A DNA stretch of 64,000 bases from Bacteroidales bacterium (GTDB lineage Bacteria; Bacteroidota; Bacteroidia; Bacteroidales; UBA932): positions 84,134 to 148,133 of the forward strand of contig JAGBAO010000012.1 in assembly GCA_017938925.1 (NCBI GenBank), read 5' to 3'. The translations under genes and the position numbers were made by a program. The first letter of the stretch is position 1. Each line of letters opens with the position of its first letter. The notes beneath the pieces were generated by a model. That model made no database searches. It saw only the letters and a program-made list of their open reading frames with translations, and was not told the DNA's origin. This document shows positions 34,972-44,464 of this stretch, piece after piece.

Positions 34972-36906
34972 ATGATATCTATAAACAGTTTGACAGTTGC
35001 CTACGGAGGATTCACCTTGCTGAATGACATCAATTTCCATATCAGCGAGAGTGACAAGATCGGCCTTGTGGGAAAGAACGGAGCAGGAAAGTCAACCATA
35101 CTGAAGTTGATCTGCGGGCTGCAGAGTCCGACGAACGGAAAGGTTGCTGTGCCCGGTGGAGTGAAGATAGGCTACCTGCCTCAGATCATGGAGCACCATC
35201 GCGGTCGCAGCGTCATCGACGAGGCCATGACTGCTTTCTCAGATATGTTCGCTGAGGAGGCAGAACTGGAAAGGATTACTGTTGAGCTTGCGGAAAGGAC
35301 TGACTATGAGTCTGATGCATATCAGAATCTCATCATAAGGATGAACGAGATAAATGACAGACTCTCGTACACCCGTTCGGACAATCCCCAGGTCCAGGCA
35401 GAGAAGACCTTGATAGGTCTCGGATTCAAATATGAGGAACTCTCACGCCCTACCGAGACTTTCAGCCAGGGATGGAACATGCGAATAGAGCTGGCTAAGA
35501 TCCTGCTTTCCAAGCCGGATGTGCTTCTTCTCGACGAGCCCACCAACCATCTGGACATCGAGTCCATCGAATGGCTTGAGGGATATCTCAAGGAATACAG
35601 GGGCTCGCTCGTTCTGATCTCTCACGACAGGAAATTCCTTGACAATGTGACCAACAGGACTGTCGAGATCATGCTCGGCAGGATACACGACTATAAGGTG
35701 CCGTACAGCAAGTACTTGGAACTCAGACGTGAACGCCTTGAACAGCAGAGGGCTGCCTTTGAGAACCAGCAGAGGATGATCGAGAAGACCGAGGAGTTCA
35801 TCGAGAAGTTCAGATACAAGCCTACGAAGTCCAACCAGGTGCAGTCCCGTGTGAAACAGCTTGAGAAGCTGGAAAGAATCGAGGTGGATCTTGAAGACAA
35901 GTCGGCTCTTACAGTCAAGTTCCCGCCTGCACCGCGTTCCGGTGACATCGCCTACAAGGCTGTCGATATGAAGGTCGGTTATGGTGAAAAGATTGTCTTC
36001 TCAGACGCTCAGATCGAGGTGCGCAGAGGCGAGAAGGTGGCTCTGGTGGGAAGAAACGGTGAGGGAAAGACCACACTCATGCGTGTGATCATGAATGAAC
36101 TGGATCCCAAGGCCGGAGAATCGAAGACGGGATACAATGTCAACATAGGATATTACGCTCAGAATCAGGAAGATATATTGGACAAGAACGACACTGTCTT
36201 CGAGACTCTCGACAGGATTGCTGTCGGAGATATACGCCTGAAGCTGAGAGACATTCTGGGAGCCTTCCTTTTCAAAGGAGAGGATATAGACAAGAAGGTG
36301 GCTGTGCTCAGCGGAGGGGAGCGTGCACGTCTTGCAATGGCCAAGCTGATGCTCCGGCCATACAATCTCCTGGCTCTTGACGAGCCGACCAACCACATGG
36401 ACATCCGTTCCAAGGATATTCTGAAACAGGCGTTGAAGGCATATGACGGTACTCTGATCATCGTCTCGCATGACCGAGACTTTCTTGACGGGCTTGTGGA
36501 CAAGCTCTATGAGTTCCGGGACGGAAAGGTCAAGGAGCATCTTGGAGGAGTGCAGGACTTCCTTGAGCGCAGGAAGCTTGAGAATCTGAGCGAGCTTGAA
36601 AGGCATTACAAGGTGGTGGAAGAGAAGCCTGTAGAGGTCATCCAGAAGAAGGAAGAGGCCAAGCAGGAGTATCAGGCAAAGAAGTATTTATCTAAAGAAG
36701 AAAAGAAGATAAAGAACCGTATATCATTCTTGGAGAAAGGGATAGAGCAGATAGAAACTAAGATGAAGGAGATTGAGGCAGTGCTGATGTCTCCTGGTCC
36801 TGAGGATGATGTGATGGAACTCACAAGGGCTTATCTTGAGAACAAGAGGGAACTTGATTTCAAGATGGCGGAGTGGGAACAGTTAAACGAACAGTTAGAA
36901 TCATAA
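34972..36906 (+). CDS. ABC-F family ATPase
   Basis: This 644-aa soluble protein has two ABC ATPase domains and no membrane helices. Walker A motifs are GKNGAGKST at about residues 34-42 and GRNGEGKTT near residue 360. The signature motifs are FSQGWNMRIELA and LSGGERARLAMA, each followed by DEPTNHLD or DEPTNHMD. A charged linker and a C-terminal coiled coil follow (EEKKIKNRISFLEKGIEQIE). ABC-F proteins act on ribosomes stalled at difficult sequences or by antibiotics. The Uup/YheS-like housekeeping type is more likely than a resistance factor. It is 6 nt downstream of tatC. Confidence 0.93.
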   Translation: MISINSLTVAYGGFTLLNDINFHISESDKIGLVGKNGAGKSTILKLICGLQSPTNGKVAVPGGVKIGYLPQIMEHHRGRSVIDEAMTAFSDMFAEEAELERITVELAERTDYESDAYQNLIIRMNEINDRLSYTRSDNPQVQAEKTLIGLGFKYEELSRPTETFSQGWNMRIELAKILLSKPDVLLLDEPTNHLDIESIEWLEGYLKEYRGSLVLISHDRKFLDNVTNRTVEIMLGRIHDYKVPYSKYLELRRERLEQQRAAFENQQRMIEKTEEFIEKFRYKPTKSNQVQSRVKQLEKLERIEVDLEDKSALTVKFPPAPRSGDIAYKAVDMKVGYGEKIVFSDAQIEVRRGEKVALVGRNGEGKTTLMRVIMNELDPKAGESKTGYNVNIGYYAQNQEDILDKNDTVFETLDRIAVGDIRLKLRDILGAFLFKGEDIDKKVAVLSGGERARLAMAKLMLRPYNLLALDEPTNHMDIRSKDILKQALKAYDGTLIIVSHDRDFLDGLVDKLYEFRDGKVKEHLGGVQDFLERRKLENLSELERHYKVVEEKPVEVIQKKEEAKQEYQAKKYLSKEEKKIKNRISFLEKGIEQIETKMKEIEAVLMSPGPEDDVMELTRAYLENKRELDFKMAEWEQLNEQLES

Positions 36907-36909
36907 GAT

Positions 36910-37653
36910 ATGGAAGAGAAGAAAATGCAGTATCTTTTCGGCATGCATCCGGTGCTGGAGGCAGTCAAGGCAGGAAAGAAGTTTGACAAGGTGCTCCTGA
37001 AGCAGGGGCTTGAGGGCGTGCAGTTCAGGGAGCTCATGGATCTTTTGAAGGAGAATGAGATTCCTTTTCAGTTCGTGCCTGGCGAGAGGCTCAACAGAGC
37101 TGTCCGCGGTTCGCATCAGGGGGTCCTCGCTTATATCTCGCAGATCGATTACGTTGATATAGAACAGCTTGTGAACAATGCGCTTGGACGCTCTGAGAAT
37201 CCTCTTCTTGTGATTCTTGACGGCGTGAGCGATGTACGCAACCTCGGTGCCATAGCCAGAAGCCTTGAGTGTGCCGGCGGGCAGGGCATAATTGTGCCTG
37301 CCAAGGGTGGCGCAGCAATCAATGCTGATGCGGTGAAGGCTTCGGCTGGAGCTCTTATGAGGATGGATACCTGCAAGGTGCCAAATCTTCGTGTTGCAGC
37401 TTATTATCTGAAGCAGAGCGGATTCAGGCTTGTGGCAGCAACTGAGAAGACGGACAGACTGATTTATGATGTCGATATGACAGGTCCTGTGGCTATAATC
37501 ATGGGCTCTGAAGGAAAGGGTATATCGCAGTCAATGCTTGATCTTGCAGACGACAAGGCCGCTATTCCAATGGCCGGAGAGATTACATCCCTCAATGTAT
37601 CAGTTGCTTCAGCTGTGCTTATGTATGAGGCTGTAAGACAGAGACTTGGTTGA
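36910..37653 (+). CDS. rlmB: 23S rRNA (guanosine-2'-O-)-methyltransferase RlmB
   Basis: This 247-aa SpoU-family enzyme methylates G2251 of 23S rRNA with S-adenosylmethionine. The N-terminal substrate-binding domain begins with the family phrase YLFGMHPVLEAVKAGK. The knotted catalytic domain has NLGAIARSLECAGG, IIMGSEGKGIS and IPMAGEITSLNVSVASAVLMYE. It starts 3 nt after the ABC-F gene, within the same cluster. Confidence 0.94.
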   Translation: MEEKKMQYLFGMHPVLEAVKAGKKFDKVLLKQGLEGVQFRELMDLLKENEIPFQFVPGERLNRAVRGSHQGVLAYISQIDYVDIEQLVNNALGRSENPLLVILDGVSDVRNLGAIARSLECAGGQGIIVPAKGGAAINADAVKASAGALMRMDTCKVPNLRVAAYYLKQSGFRLVAATEKTDRLIYDVDMTGPVAIIMGSEGKGISQSMLDLADDKAAIPMAGEITSLNVSVASAVLMYEAVRQRLG

Positions 37654-37661
37654 GCACAAAT

Positions 37662-38726
37662 ATGTTCGTTTTAGACTCTCACTGTGACACCCCTTCACAG
37701 ATTCTTCGTCTGAGGGATCTGTCATTGGACAATGAACATGCTCATGTGGATTTTCCAAAATTGAAGCGTGGCGGGGTAGATGGAGCATTCTTCGCATTAT
37801 ATGTCCCCGGAAATCTAGAGACAGAGGAAGCGTTTGAATATTCTCAAAGGCTGCTGGAAGGCGTGGAACGGGCAGTCGAGGCAAATTCTTCTTCAGTAGC
37901 GTTTGCAACAGATTCTGCACAGGCCTTTTCAAATAAGCAGGAAGGCAGGTTCTCTGTTTTCCTCGGACTAGAGAACGGTTCACCTATCGGAAATAGCTTC
38001 GATAGGCTTAAGTGGTTTTATGACAGGGGAGTAAGGTACGTCACTTTGTGTCATTCTTCAGATAATCAGATATGTGATTCATGCGCATCTAAAGTAAAAA
38101 GATGGGGAGGTCTCAGTCCTTTTGGAAAAGAACTGGTTGCTGAAATGAACAGCCTTGGGATTCTTATAGATGTTTCGCATATATCAGATGCTTCCTTTTA
38201 CGATGTTCTGAAATATTCCGACCGCCCTGTCGTTGCAACGCATTCCTGTTGTCGTGCTCTCTGTTCTCATCCTCGTAACATGACGGATGATATGATCCGT
38301 TCATTAGCGTCGGCGGGAGGTGTAATACAGATCAACTTTTATCCGTTGTTTCTAGATTCAGGCTTTGCTGAAGTGCTTTCCGGATCCGGTCTGGAAGAAA
38401 AGGGAGGATATGTTGAGAAGGAATTTATCAATGACCCTTCCGATCCTTTGAAAAGAGCAGCGTGGAACAGGATACAGGATGAGATTCAGTCTCTTCCGCG
38501 CCCTTCTTTCAAGCTTATCGCCGACCATATCGATCATGTGGTAGCACTTGCTGGTATTGACCATGTTGGAATAGGATCAGACTTTGACGGGATCGAGGTG
38601 ACTCCGGAGGGTATGGAGGATATCTCGATGATGCCGAAACTTTTTGAGGAACTGCGCAGGAGGGGATATTCGGAGGCTGACCTTGAGAAGATGGCGTCCG
38701 GTAATTTCTTCAGGATTCTTGAATAG
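37662..38726 (+). CDS. Membrane dipeptidase, peptidase M19
   Basis: This 354-aa zinc metallopeptidase cleaves dipeptides and is related to renal dipeptidase. The first metal pair is H7 and D9 in MFVLDSHCDTP. The bridging Glu is in FLGLENGSPIG, and the later histidines are in IDVSHISD and VATHSCCRALC. The GIGSDFDGIE motif ends the barrel. No signal peptide is seen, so it probably acts in the cytoplasm. The ATG at 37662 is preferred to the TTG at 37650, which overlaps the rlmB stop. It converges with the EamA gene with 1 bp between them. Confidence 0.92.
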   Translation: MFVLDSHCDTPSQILRLRDLSLDNEHAHVDFPKLKRGGVDGAFFALYVPGNLETEEAFEYSQRLLEGVERAVEANSSSVAFATDSAQAFSNKQEGRFSVFLGLENGSPIGNSFDRLKWFYDRGVRYVTLCHSSDNQICDSCASKVKRWGGLSPFGKELVAEMNSLGILIDVSHISDASFYDVLKYSDRPVVATHSCCRALCSHPRNMTDDMIRSLASAGGVIQINFYPLFLDSGFAEVLSGSGLEEKGGYVEKEFINDPSDPLKRAAWNRIQDEIQSLPRPSFKLIADHIDHVVALAGIDHVGIGSDFDGIEVTPEGMEDISMMPKLFEELRRRGYSEADLEKMASGNFFRILE

Positions 38727-38727
38727 A

Positions 38728-39663
38728 TCAGATGTGCTTGCGGTTCTTCTGATGCAGGACGATTATCGTCACAGCCACAAGGATGATCGTGCAGCCAATC
38801 AGCGATCTCATATAAAGATGCTCATTCAGGAAGAGTACTCCCAGAATCACAGCAGTCAAAGGCTGGAGGGCTCCAAGGATGGAGGTCATAGTCGGGCCTA
38901 TCCGCCTGTTTCCCTTCACGCCGGTTATGTTGGAGACCATCGTTGACCAAAGGCCCAGTCCAAGAATATTGAGCCAGCTCCCAGCATCCGTCACGACGGT
39001 GAGCTTGCCGTTGCACACGAATGCTCCTATAATGAAATATACAGCACTGAGCATCATTATCCACGTCGTGAATTTGACCACTTCGATCTTGTCTGCCTTG
39101 ACCTGCTTCATCACTATATAATATGCAGCGAACGAAAAGGCTGAAATCAGCGAGCAGGCGAGTCCGAGCCTGGTGTTTCCGCCTTCCACCATGATGCTGT
39201 CTCCGGATGCAAGGAGATATACTCCGAATATTGATGCGGCAATTGCAAGGTAGTCGATCAGGGATCGCTTCTCTCCGAAGAATATCACCATGCAGAGTGT
39301 CACGATGACAGGATACATGAAGTTTATGGTTGATGCGATTCCGCTTGAAATGTTGACATATCCGATAAGGAGTGTGACTGATGTCAGAGCTCTGAGCACG
39401 CTGAGGAGGATTATCTTCCAGGCCTCGTCAAATGAGTTGAGACGGAGTGACTTCTTTTTGCAGAAGGCATATATCATCAGCACGAGTCCTGCTATCAGCC
39501 AACGGTAGGAAAGTATGTCGAAGTCCGACAGCCCTGCTGCTATCAGAGCGAGACAGAAAAGGGGAGAAAAGCCGAATGACATGGATGATATGGCGGCATA
39601 GAAAATGCCGTTGATCGTTATTCTTCTCTTCTTTTTCTCGTATTTTATCAGTGCCTCGCTCAT
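38728..39663 (-). CDS. EamA family (DMT superfamily) transporter
   Basis: This 311-aa inner-membrane protein has ten hydrophobic helices in two EamA repeats. Landmarks are ISSMSFGFSPLFCLALI, RALTSVTLLIGYVNISSGIASTINFMYPVIV and GALQPLTAVILGVLFLNEHL, the last being the typical end of the second repeat. DMT carriers export or import small metabolites; the substrate is unknown. The open 133-bp region upstream is AT-rich with no obvious consensus promoter. Confidence 0.9.
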   Translation of the reverse strand: MSEALIKYEKKKRRITINGIFYAAISSMSFGFSPLFCLALIAAGLSDFDILSYRWLIAGLVLMIYAFCKKKSLRLNSFDEAWKIILLSVLRALTSVTLLIGYVNISSGIASTINFMYPVIVTLCMVIFFGEKRSLIDYLAIAASIFGVYLLASGDSIMVEGGNTRLGLACSLISAFSFAAYYIVMKQVKADKIEVVKFTTWIMMLSAVYFIIGAFVCNGKLTVVTDAGSWLNILGLGLWSTMVSNITGVKGNRRIGPTMTSILGALQPLTAVILGVLFLNEHLYMRSLIGCTIILVAVTIIVLHQKNRKHI

Positions 39664-39796
39664 AAATATTCAATTTACTTGTAAGAGCTTGATATTTAGT
39701 TGGTTAGCGTGCTATATAAATATAACTTATGGTTTACAAATTTATATGAAACAAAAAAGTTTCTCGCCAAAACAATAATGTTTTAAATATTGTTTA

Positions 39797-41071
39797 TTAA
39801 CAATTTAGCTCCTTTTTAATCTTTTTTCGAAGTGTATCCAAAGCTGACGCTGCAAATCTCTCGATATTGCGTTTCCTGTCCCCTCTGAAGGTCTTGCAGA
39901 TGGTCTCTGTACCTTCAGATGAACTGACTCCGATCCATACAAGTCCCACCGGTTTTGTATCGCTTCCTCCGCCTGGACCGGCGATTCCGGAAGTGGCCAC
40001 AGAGAAGTCGCTGCCGGTCAGACGGCGGACCCCTTCAGCCATCCGGGCTACGCATTCACTGCTGACCGCTCCATGTCTCTCGATGATTTCAGGCTCCACT
40101 CCGAGTACACCTGTCTTGACACTGTTTGCATATGATGTCACTGATCCCAGATAGTACTCTGATGATCCAGGTACTTCTGTGAAAAGTGCTGATATGGTAC
40201 CTCCCGTGCATGATTCAGCCGCACTGACGGTCTTTCCTGCCTTGGCAAGCATTCTTCCTATGCATTCCTGCAATGTGTCGTCCTGTTCGGAATATAGTGC
40301 GTCTGACAGTAGGGGCTTGAGTCTGGCCAGTTCTGCCTCGATTCTTGCTTCTTCCTCCTCTCGCAAGCCTCCGTATATTGACAGTCTCAGCCTTACACCT
40401 TTGATCGGATCTGGCAGATATGCCAGGTGCATATCCTCCGGCAGTGAATCCTCCCAATCCTCGATCTGCTTTGCCAGCACTGATTCCGGAATACCGAACG
40501 TCATGACTGTCCTGTGGTATATGTCAGACACAGGATAGTGCTCCTTGATGTCAGAGAGGATATCAGGAAGGGCACCGATGGCCTCAAAAGGAACCCCCGG
40601 AAGGGAATAGAGGGTGGCAAGATGTCCGAATCTGCCTTCATCGAATCTGAATGCCATCACCGGAGCTGTTCCCAACTTATTGGGAATCACTTCGCATGTG
40701 TCCGGAACAGATGCCTGGGCAAGGTTGATGTCCAGAGCCTCTATTCCGCGTGCACTTAGTATTCTTCTTACTATTTCAAGCTGTCTGTCGTCTGTTCTGT
40801 ATGAAGTGGCTCCGGACAGTTCTGCAAGAGCTTTCTTGGTTATATCGTCCTTGGTGGGGCCAAGACCGCCCGTAACTATGACGATATCGTTGGATCTGAG
40901 CTCGTTCTCCAGAGATGAGACTATTGTGTCATGGTCATCTCCGATAGAGACCATTCTTGAAACCTTGATTCCCAACGAATTGAGGGCCTGTGAAATATGC
41001 GACGAGTTTGTATCGACCACCTGGCCGATGAGGATCTCGTCTCCAATTGTGCATATGGAAGCCTGCTTCAT
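39797..41071 (-). CDS. cinA: CinA-like protein (competence/damage-inducible protein A)
   Basis: This 424-aa protein has an N-terminal MoaB/Mog-like domain (GDEILIGQVVDTNSSHIS, VTGGLGPTKDDITKKALAE) and a C-terminal CinA/PncC domain (AAESCTGGTISALFTEVPGSS, then SGIAGPGGGSDTKPVGLVWIG). In other bacteria the C-terminal domain is a nicotinamide mononucleotide deamidase in pyridine nucleotide recycling and the N-terminal one a pyrophosphatase. It follows pyrD by 2 nt on the same strand. Confidence 0.95.
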   Translation of the reverse strand: MKQASICTIGDEILIGQVVDTNSSHISQALNSLGIKVSRMVSIGDDHDTIVSSLENELRSNDIVIVTGGLGPTKDDITKKALAELSGATSYRTDDRQLEIVRRILSARGIEALDINLAQASVPDTCEVIPNKLGTAPVMAFRFDEGRFGHLATLYSLPGVPFEAIGALPDILSDIKEHYPVSDIYHRTVMTFGIPESVLAKQIEDWEDSLPEDMHLAYLPDPIKGVRLRLSIYGGLREEEEARIEAELARLKPLLSDALYSEQDDTLQECIGRMLAKAGKTVSAAESCTGGTISALFTEVPGSSEYYLGSVTSYANSVKTGVLGVEPEIIERHGAVSSECVARMAEGVRRLTGSDFSVATSGIAGPGGGSDTKPVGLVWIGVSSSEGTETICKTFRGDRKRNIERFAASALDTLRKKIKKELNC

Positions 41072-41073
41072 CG

Positions 41074-42132
41074 TTATTTCTTAGCAACCGGTTGTTTTAC
41101 AAAGCTTTCAAGATGTTTGAGGATCCTCTTGACCAGGCTTGGTCCTTCATAGACGAAGCCGGAATAGATCTCCACGAGAGATGCACCGGCATCGATCATT
41201 TCCTTTGCATCCTCAGGTGACATGATGCCTCCCACACCTATGATAGGAAGCTTGCCCTCTGATCTTTGGTGTACATAGCGGACAAGTTCCAGGTTCTTCT
41301 TGTGCACAGGGGCTCCGGACATGCCTCCGTTGCCGATTGCCTCGATCTTTTCTGCAGAAATGCTGGTCAGGCCGTCACGGCTGCGTGTGGTGTTTCCTGC
41401 TACTATTCCGTCAATTCCGGAGCGGAGAGAGTAGTCTATGATCTCGTCAAGCTGCTCGTGGGACAGGTCAGGAGAGACCTTGAGAAGTATAGGACGGTAT
41501 TCGTCATAGTACATTCTGAGGCTGAGAAGTCTGTCAATGATGTCAGAAAGGAAGTTCATGTCCTGCAAGGCAGTGAGTCCCACCACATTAGGGCATGATA
41601 TGTTGACTACAAACATGTCCACGAAGTCGTAGAGAAGAGCAAATGCGGACTCATAGTCCTTTGCTGCATCTTCGTTGACGCTGGTGGTGTTCTTGGATAT
41701 GTTTGCCGCAACTATGACTTCCGGACGTACTTTTTTAAGGTGCTCTACAGCATTCTTGACACCTTTATTGTTGATTCCGAAGCGGTTGATAAGGGCCTTG
41801 TCGCCTGGAACCCTGAAACAGCGGGGCTTAGGATTGCCGTCCTGGGGTTGCGGAGTGAGGGAACCGATTTCTACGAAGCCAAAACCGAAGTTGGCCATGT
41901 CGTTGTAGAACTCTCCATTCTTGTCCAGGCCGCCTGCAAGACCTACCGGGTTTGGAAAATGTATTCCGAAAAGTTCTTTTTCCAGACTTGGAGTATCCTT
42001 TTTATACAGGCCACGCAATATGCTGCCTGCAAACGGGACGTACCTCAGGAACTTAAGTCCGGCAAATGTCATGTTATGGGCAGTTTCAGGATTGAAACTG
42101 AAGAGGATAGGCTTTAGAATGTGCTTATACAT
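41074..42132 (-). CDS. pyrD: Dihydroorotate dehydrogenase, class 2 architecture with cysteine base
   Basis: This 352-aa enzyme oxidises dihydroorotate to orotate in pyrimidine synthesis, with quinone as electron acceptor in class 2. The class 2 layout is clear: an N-terminal helical membrane-binding part (YKHILKPILFSFNPETAHNMTF), then the NPVGLAGGLDKNGEFYN and GFVEIGSLTPQPQDGNPKPRCFR blocks. The C-terminal FMN phosphate site is GVGGIMSPEDAKE. The residue in the place of the class 2 catalytic serine is C180 (VVNISCPNVVGL); cysteine there is normally a class 1 feature. It is co-transcribed with cinA. Confidence 0.93.
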   Translation of the reverse strand: MYKHILKPILFSFNPETAHNMTFAGLKFLRYVPFAGSILRGLYKKDTPSLEKELFGIHFPNPVGLAGGLDKNGEFYNDMANFGFGFVEIGSLTPQPQDGNPKPRCFRVPGDKALINRFGINNKGVKNAVEHLKKVRPEVIVAANISKNTTSVNEDAAKDYESAFALLYDFVDMFVVNISCPNVVGLTALQDMNFLSDIIDRLLSLRMYYDEYRPILLKVSPDLSHEQLDEIIDYSLRSGIDGIVAGNTTRSRDGLTSISAEKIEAIGNGGMSGAPVHKKNLELVRYVHQRSEGKLPIIGVGGIMSPEDAKEMIDAGASLVEIYSGFVYEGPSLVKRILKHLESFVKQPVAKK

Positions 42133-42163
42133 ATAATATATGCGTGTTTAAATCATGTAAAGA

Positions 42164-42190
42164 TAAAAAAAATACTGCAAAATGCAGTAT
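42164..42190 (-). terminator. Terminator of the XRE regulator gene
   Basis: On the minus strand ATACTGCA, TTT, TGCAGTAT is followed by a run of eight T (42171-42164). It sits between the regulator and pyrD. A shorter T-run on the other strand also allows plus-strand termination. Confidence 0.85.
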
Positions 42191-42196
42191 CTTTTT

Positions 42197-42670
42197 CTAG
42201 TTAGCGGTAAGTTCCTGAAATGTACCGTCATCATAAAAAGCTGTAATTTTTATCAGTTTGCGTTGACTTACAGGCTTTTGCATCGTGTTGATTAAAGTTT
42301 TGATTTCATTGATGGAGGCTCCAGATGCAGGTGCAGGTGCTGCTGCGGGAACATTTTCCTCAGGAGCTTCGGCATAGACCTCCTGCATGATAGGAAACTC
42401 ATCGGCAAAAAGATCATCGGAAACCTGAGCGGCAGCCTCGTCAGGAGCCTCTGCAGGGGCGTTTTTATACATTTTCCCTTTTCCGAACATCAACCACTCC
42501 ATGTTGAGATTGGGGTAGTGTCGCATAAGTCCGCTGATGAACTCATAGCTCGGCTTGTTTCTTCCGGCAAGAATATGTGAAACGCTGGCGCGGACTACGT
42601 TGATCGTGTCTGCCAGCTGAGCCTGAGTGATGTTTTCGGCTGCAATAAACTGCTTGAGGCGAGTATTCAT
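42197..42670 (-). CDS. XRE-family helix-turn-helix regulator
   Basis: This 157-aa protein has an N-terminal HTH domain (LKQFIAAENITQAQLADTIN, VVRASVSHILAGRNKPSYEFI) with the following ISGLMRHYPNLNMEWLMFGKGKMYK segment common in Bacteroidota regulators. A low-complexity Ala/Pro/Glu linker follows (residues of about 72-115), then a short C-terminal part (INEIKTLINTMQKPVSQRKLIKITAFYDDG). The ATG at 42670 is preferred over 42682 because MNTRLKQF is the conserved start. Targets are unknown. Confidence 0.85.
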   Translation of the reverse strand: MNTRLKQFIAAENITQAQLADTINVVRASVSHILAGRNKPSYEFISGLMRHYPNLNMEWLMFGKGKMYKNAPAEAPDEAAAQVSDDLFADEFPIMQEVYAEAPEENVPAAAPAPASGASINEIKTLINTMQKPVSQRKLIKITAFYDDGTFQELTAN

Positions 42671-42690
42671 AGTTGTTATCAATTATGTTA

Positions 42691-42698
42691 CAAATGTA
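42691..42698 (-). promoter_or_regulatory. -7 box of the XRE regulator
   Basis: The minus strand reads TACATTTG, 20 nt before the ATG at 42670, with CTTG (three of four -33 bases) 20 bp further upstream. Confidence 0.6.
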
Positions 42699-43151
42699 AG
42701 CAAGATTTTTCAGATATGCAAGAGATATTTCGTTATACAAATGTTAATCAGTAGGGGATACATAAGGAAAAGCTGTATCCTGTATGCATAAATTTAATTT
42801 AGATTATATGAGTTAAATATCTGAGTTTTCGCTAACTATCTCTAAAAATATTATTAAATACGGGCTTTTTTCGTCCTTAAATGATAGATTTGCCCATTAT
42901 TTACGCCACTATACTATATCTAAGATTTATATAAAATACCATAAGTAACTGATAATCCGTAATATAATAACACATAAAAACATACATAATAAAATCTTAT
43001 AATAGATTTGTAACCATGTATAATATTAACATCTTTAGTCTGCTTCCTTGGTGCGTGATTAACTTTTGTGATCTGAGCGTTTGGATTTGTGATTTACAAA
43101 TGTAATGCGATTGACGAGATGTACTTATTTCCGGATAAGCGGAAAAATTCG

Positions 43152-43159
43152 TAATTTTG
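43152..43159 (+). promoter_or_regulatory. -7 box of queA
   Basis: TAATTTTG, with TTTC at the -33 position 20 bp upstream, and about 30 nt before the ATG at 43191. Confidence 0.55.
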
Positions 43160-43190
43160 TATTTGTTAACTGAAATATTGAATTCTCAGA

Positions 43191-44399
43191 ATGATACCTG
43201 AAATAAAGATCGAAGACTACAATTATCCCCTTCCAGATGAGAGGATAGCAAAATATCCCTTGTCTGAACGGGATGCTTCCAAACTTCTTATCTACAGGAA
43301 TGGAAATGTCTCGCAGGACAGATTCCGAAATATTGCCGAGCAGATACCGGAAGGCTCTGTGATGGTGTTCAATGATACCAAGGTTGTTCCAGCCAGACTG
43401 CATTTTCAACGTGAGTCAGGAGCACACATCGAGATTTTCTGTCTTGAACCTGTGCTTCCGGAAGAATATGTGACCATGTTTGCCGTCACGGAAAGATGCA
43501 GATGGAAGTGCATTGTGGGCAACGTCAAGCGTTGGAAGAGCGACACCCTGCATCTTTATAACCCATTGAATGACACTGAAATCGAAGATATGGGCCTGAA
43601 GGCGGACCTTGTGGAAAGATGCGGAGAGACCTCGATTGTGGAGTTTACATGGAAGAACGGTGCTCCTTTTTCGAAAGTGCTGGAGATCTGCGGATCAGTG
43701 CCTATTCCCCCGTACCTTAACAGAGACACGGAAAACATCGATCTCGAGCGATATCAGACTCTGTATGCCCGTTTCCGTGGCTCAGTTGCTGCTCCGACAG
43801 CCGGACTGCATTTCACGGAAGACGTGCTGAATGAGATCAGATCCAGGAATGTGGTGACGGATACCGTATGTCTTCATGTCGGAGCCGGAACTTTCCTTCC
43901 AGTGAAATCATCCAATGTTGCTGAACACACCATGCATCGTGAGCCTTTCGTGGTCACTCTCCCGCTTCTGGAGAGGCTCATTGACAAGACTGGCAGCCTG
44001 GTTGCTGTGGGAACTACTTCCGTGCGGACCCTTGAGTCACTGTATTATGTAGGAGTCAAGTGCATCGAGTCTGGCAAGCCTTCCGATGTGGATCAGTGGG
44101 AGCCTTACACGAGAGAGTATCCTTACACCGTGCAGGAGTCGTTGAATGCCATTGCAGACTATCTCAGGGCTAATGGTCTTGATGAGCTCAAGGTCGGAAC
44201 CAGGATCATAATAGTCCCCGGATATGAGTTCAAGCTAGTGGATGTACTGGTAACTAATTTTCATCAGCCTCAGAGCACGCTTCTGCTGCTGATTTCTGCA
44301 TTTGTCAAAGGAGATTGGCATAATATCTACGATTTTGCACTTGAGAAAGATTTCAGATTCCTCAGTTATGGAGACAGCTCCATCCTCTTCAGAAGGTAG
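43191..44399 (+). CDS. queA: S-adenosylmethionine:tRNA ribosyltransferase-isomerase QueA
   Basis: This 402-aa enzyme transfers the ribose of S-adenosylmethionine to preQ1 in tRNA, making epoxyqueuosine. Family blocks are FNDTKVVPARLHFQRESGAHIEIFCLEP, RFRGSVAAPTAGLHFTE, VCLHVGAGTFLPVKSSNVAEHTMHREPF and TNFHQPQSTLLLLISAF. It is longer than the E. coli enzyme, mostly through internal loops, which is usual in Bacteroidota. No other queuosine gene lies in the window. Confidence 0.95.
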   Translation: MIPEIKIEDYNYPLPDERIAKYPLSERDASKLLIYRNGNVSQDRFRNIAEQIPEGSVMVFNDTKVVPARLHFQRESGAHIEIFCLEPVLPEEYVTMFAVTERCRWKCIVGNVKRWKSDTLHLYNPLNDTEIEDMGLKADLVERCGETSIVEFTWKNGAPFSKVLEICGSVPIPPYLNRDTENIDLERYQTLYARFRGSVAAPTAGLHFTEDVLNEIRSRNVVTDTVCLHVGAGTFLPVKSSNVAEHTMHREPFVVTLPLLERLIDKTGSLVAVGTTSVRTLESLYYVGVKCIESGKPSDVDQWEPYTREYPYTVQESLNAIADYLRANGLDELKVGTRIIIVPGYEFKLVDVLVTNFHQPQSTLLLLISAFVKGDWHNIYDFALEKDFRFLSYGDSSILFRR

Positions 44400-44407
44400 G
44401 TCCGGAA

Positions 44408-44438
44408 TTTGATATTTTACAAAATCGTTATAAATTTG
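44408..44438 (+). promoter_or_regulatory. Promoter of the second acyltransferase gene
   Basis: TTTG (44408-44411), 19 bp, TAAATTTG (44431-44438), then 26 nt to the ATG at 44465. This is a full consensus. Confidence 0.8.
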
Positions 44439-44464
44439 CATAATGTACTATAAAGATTTGACCT

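Larger units (their letters stand above)
42671..43190. other. AT-rich divergent intergenic region between XRE gene and queA
   Basis: These 520 bases are very AT-rich and hold no open frame of note. The left end has the regulator promoter and the right end the queA promoter. Between them is an inverted repeat ATTTGT-GATTT-ACAAAT at 43085-43101 and scattered poly-A/T tracts. No RNA gene was recognised. Confidence 0.6.
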
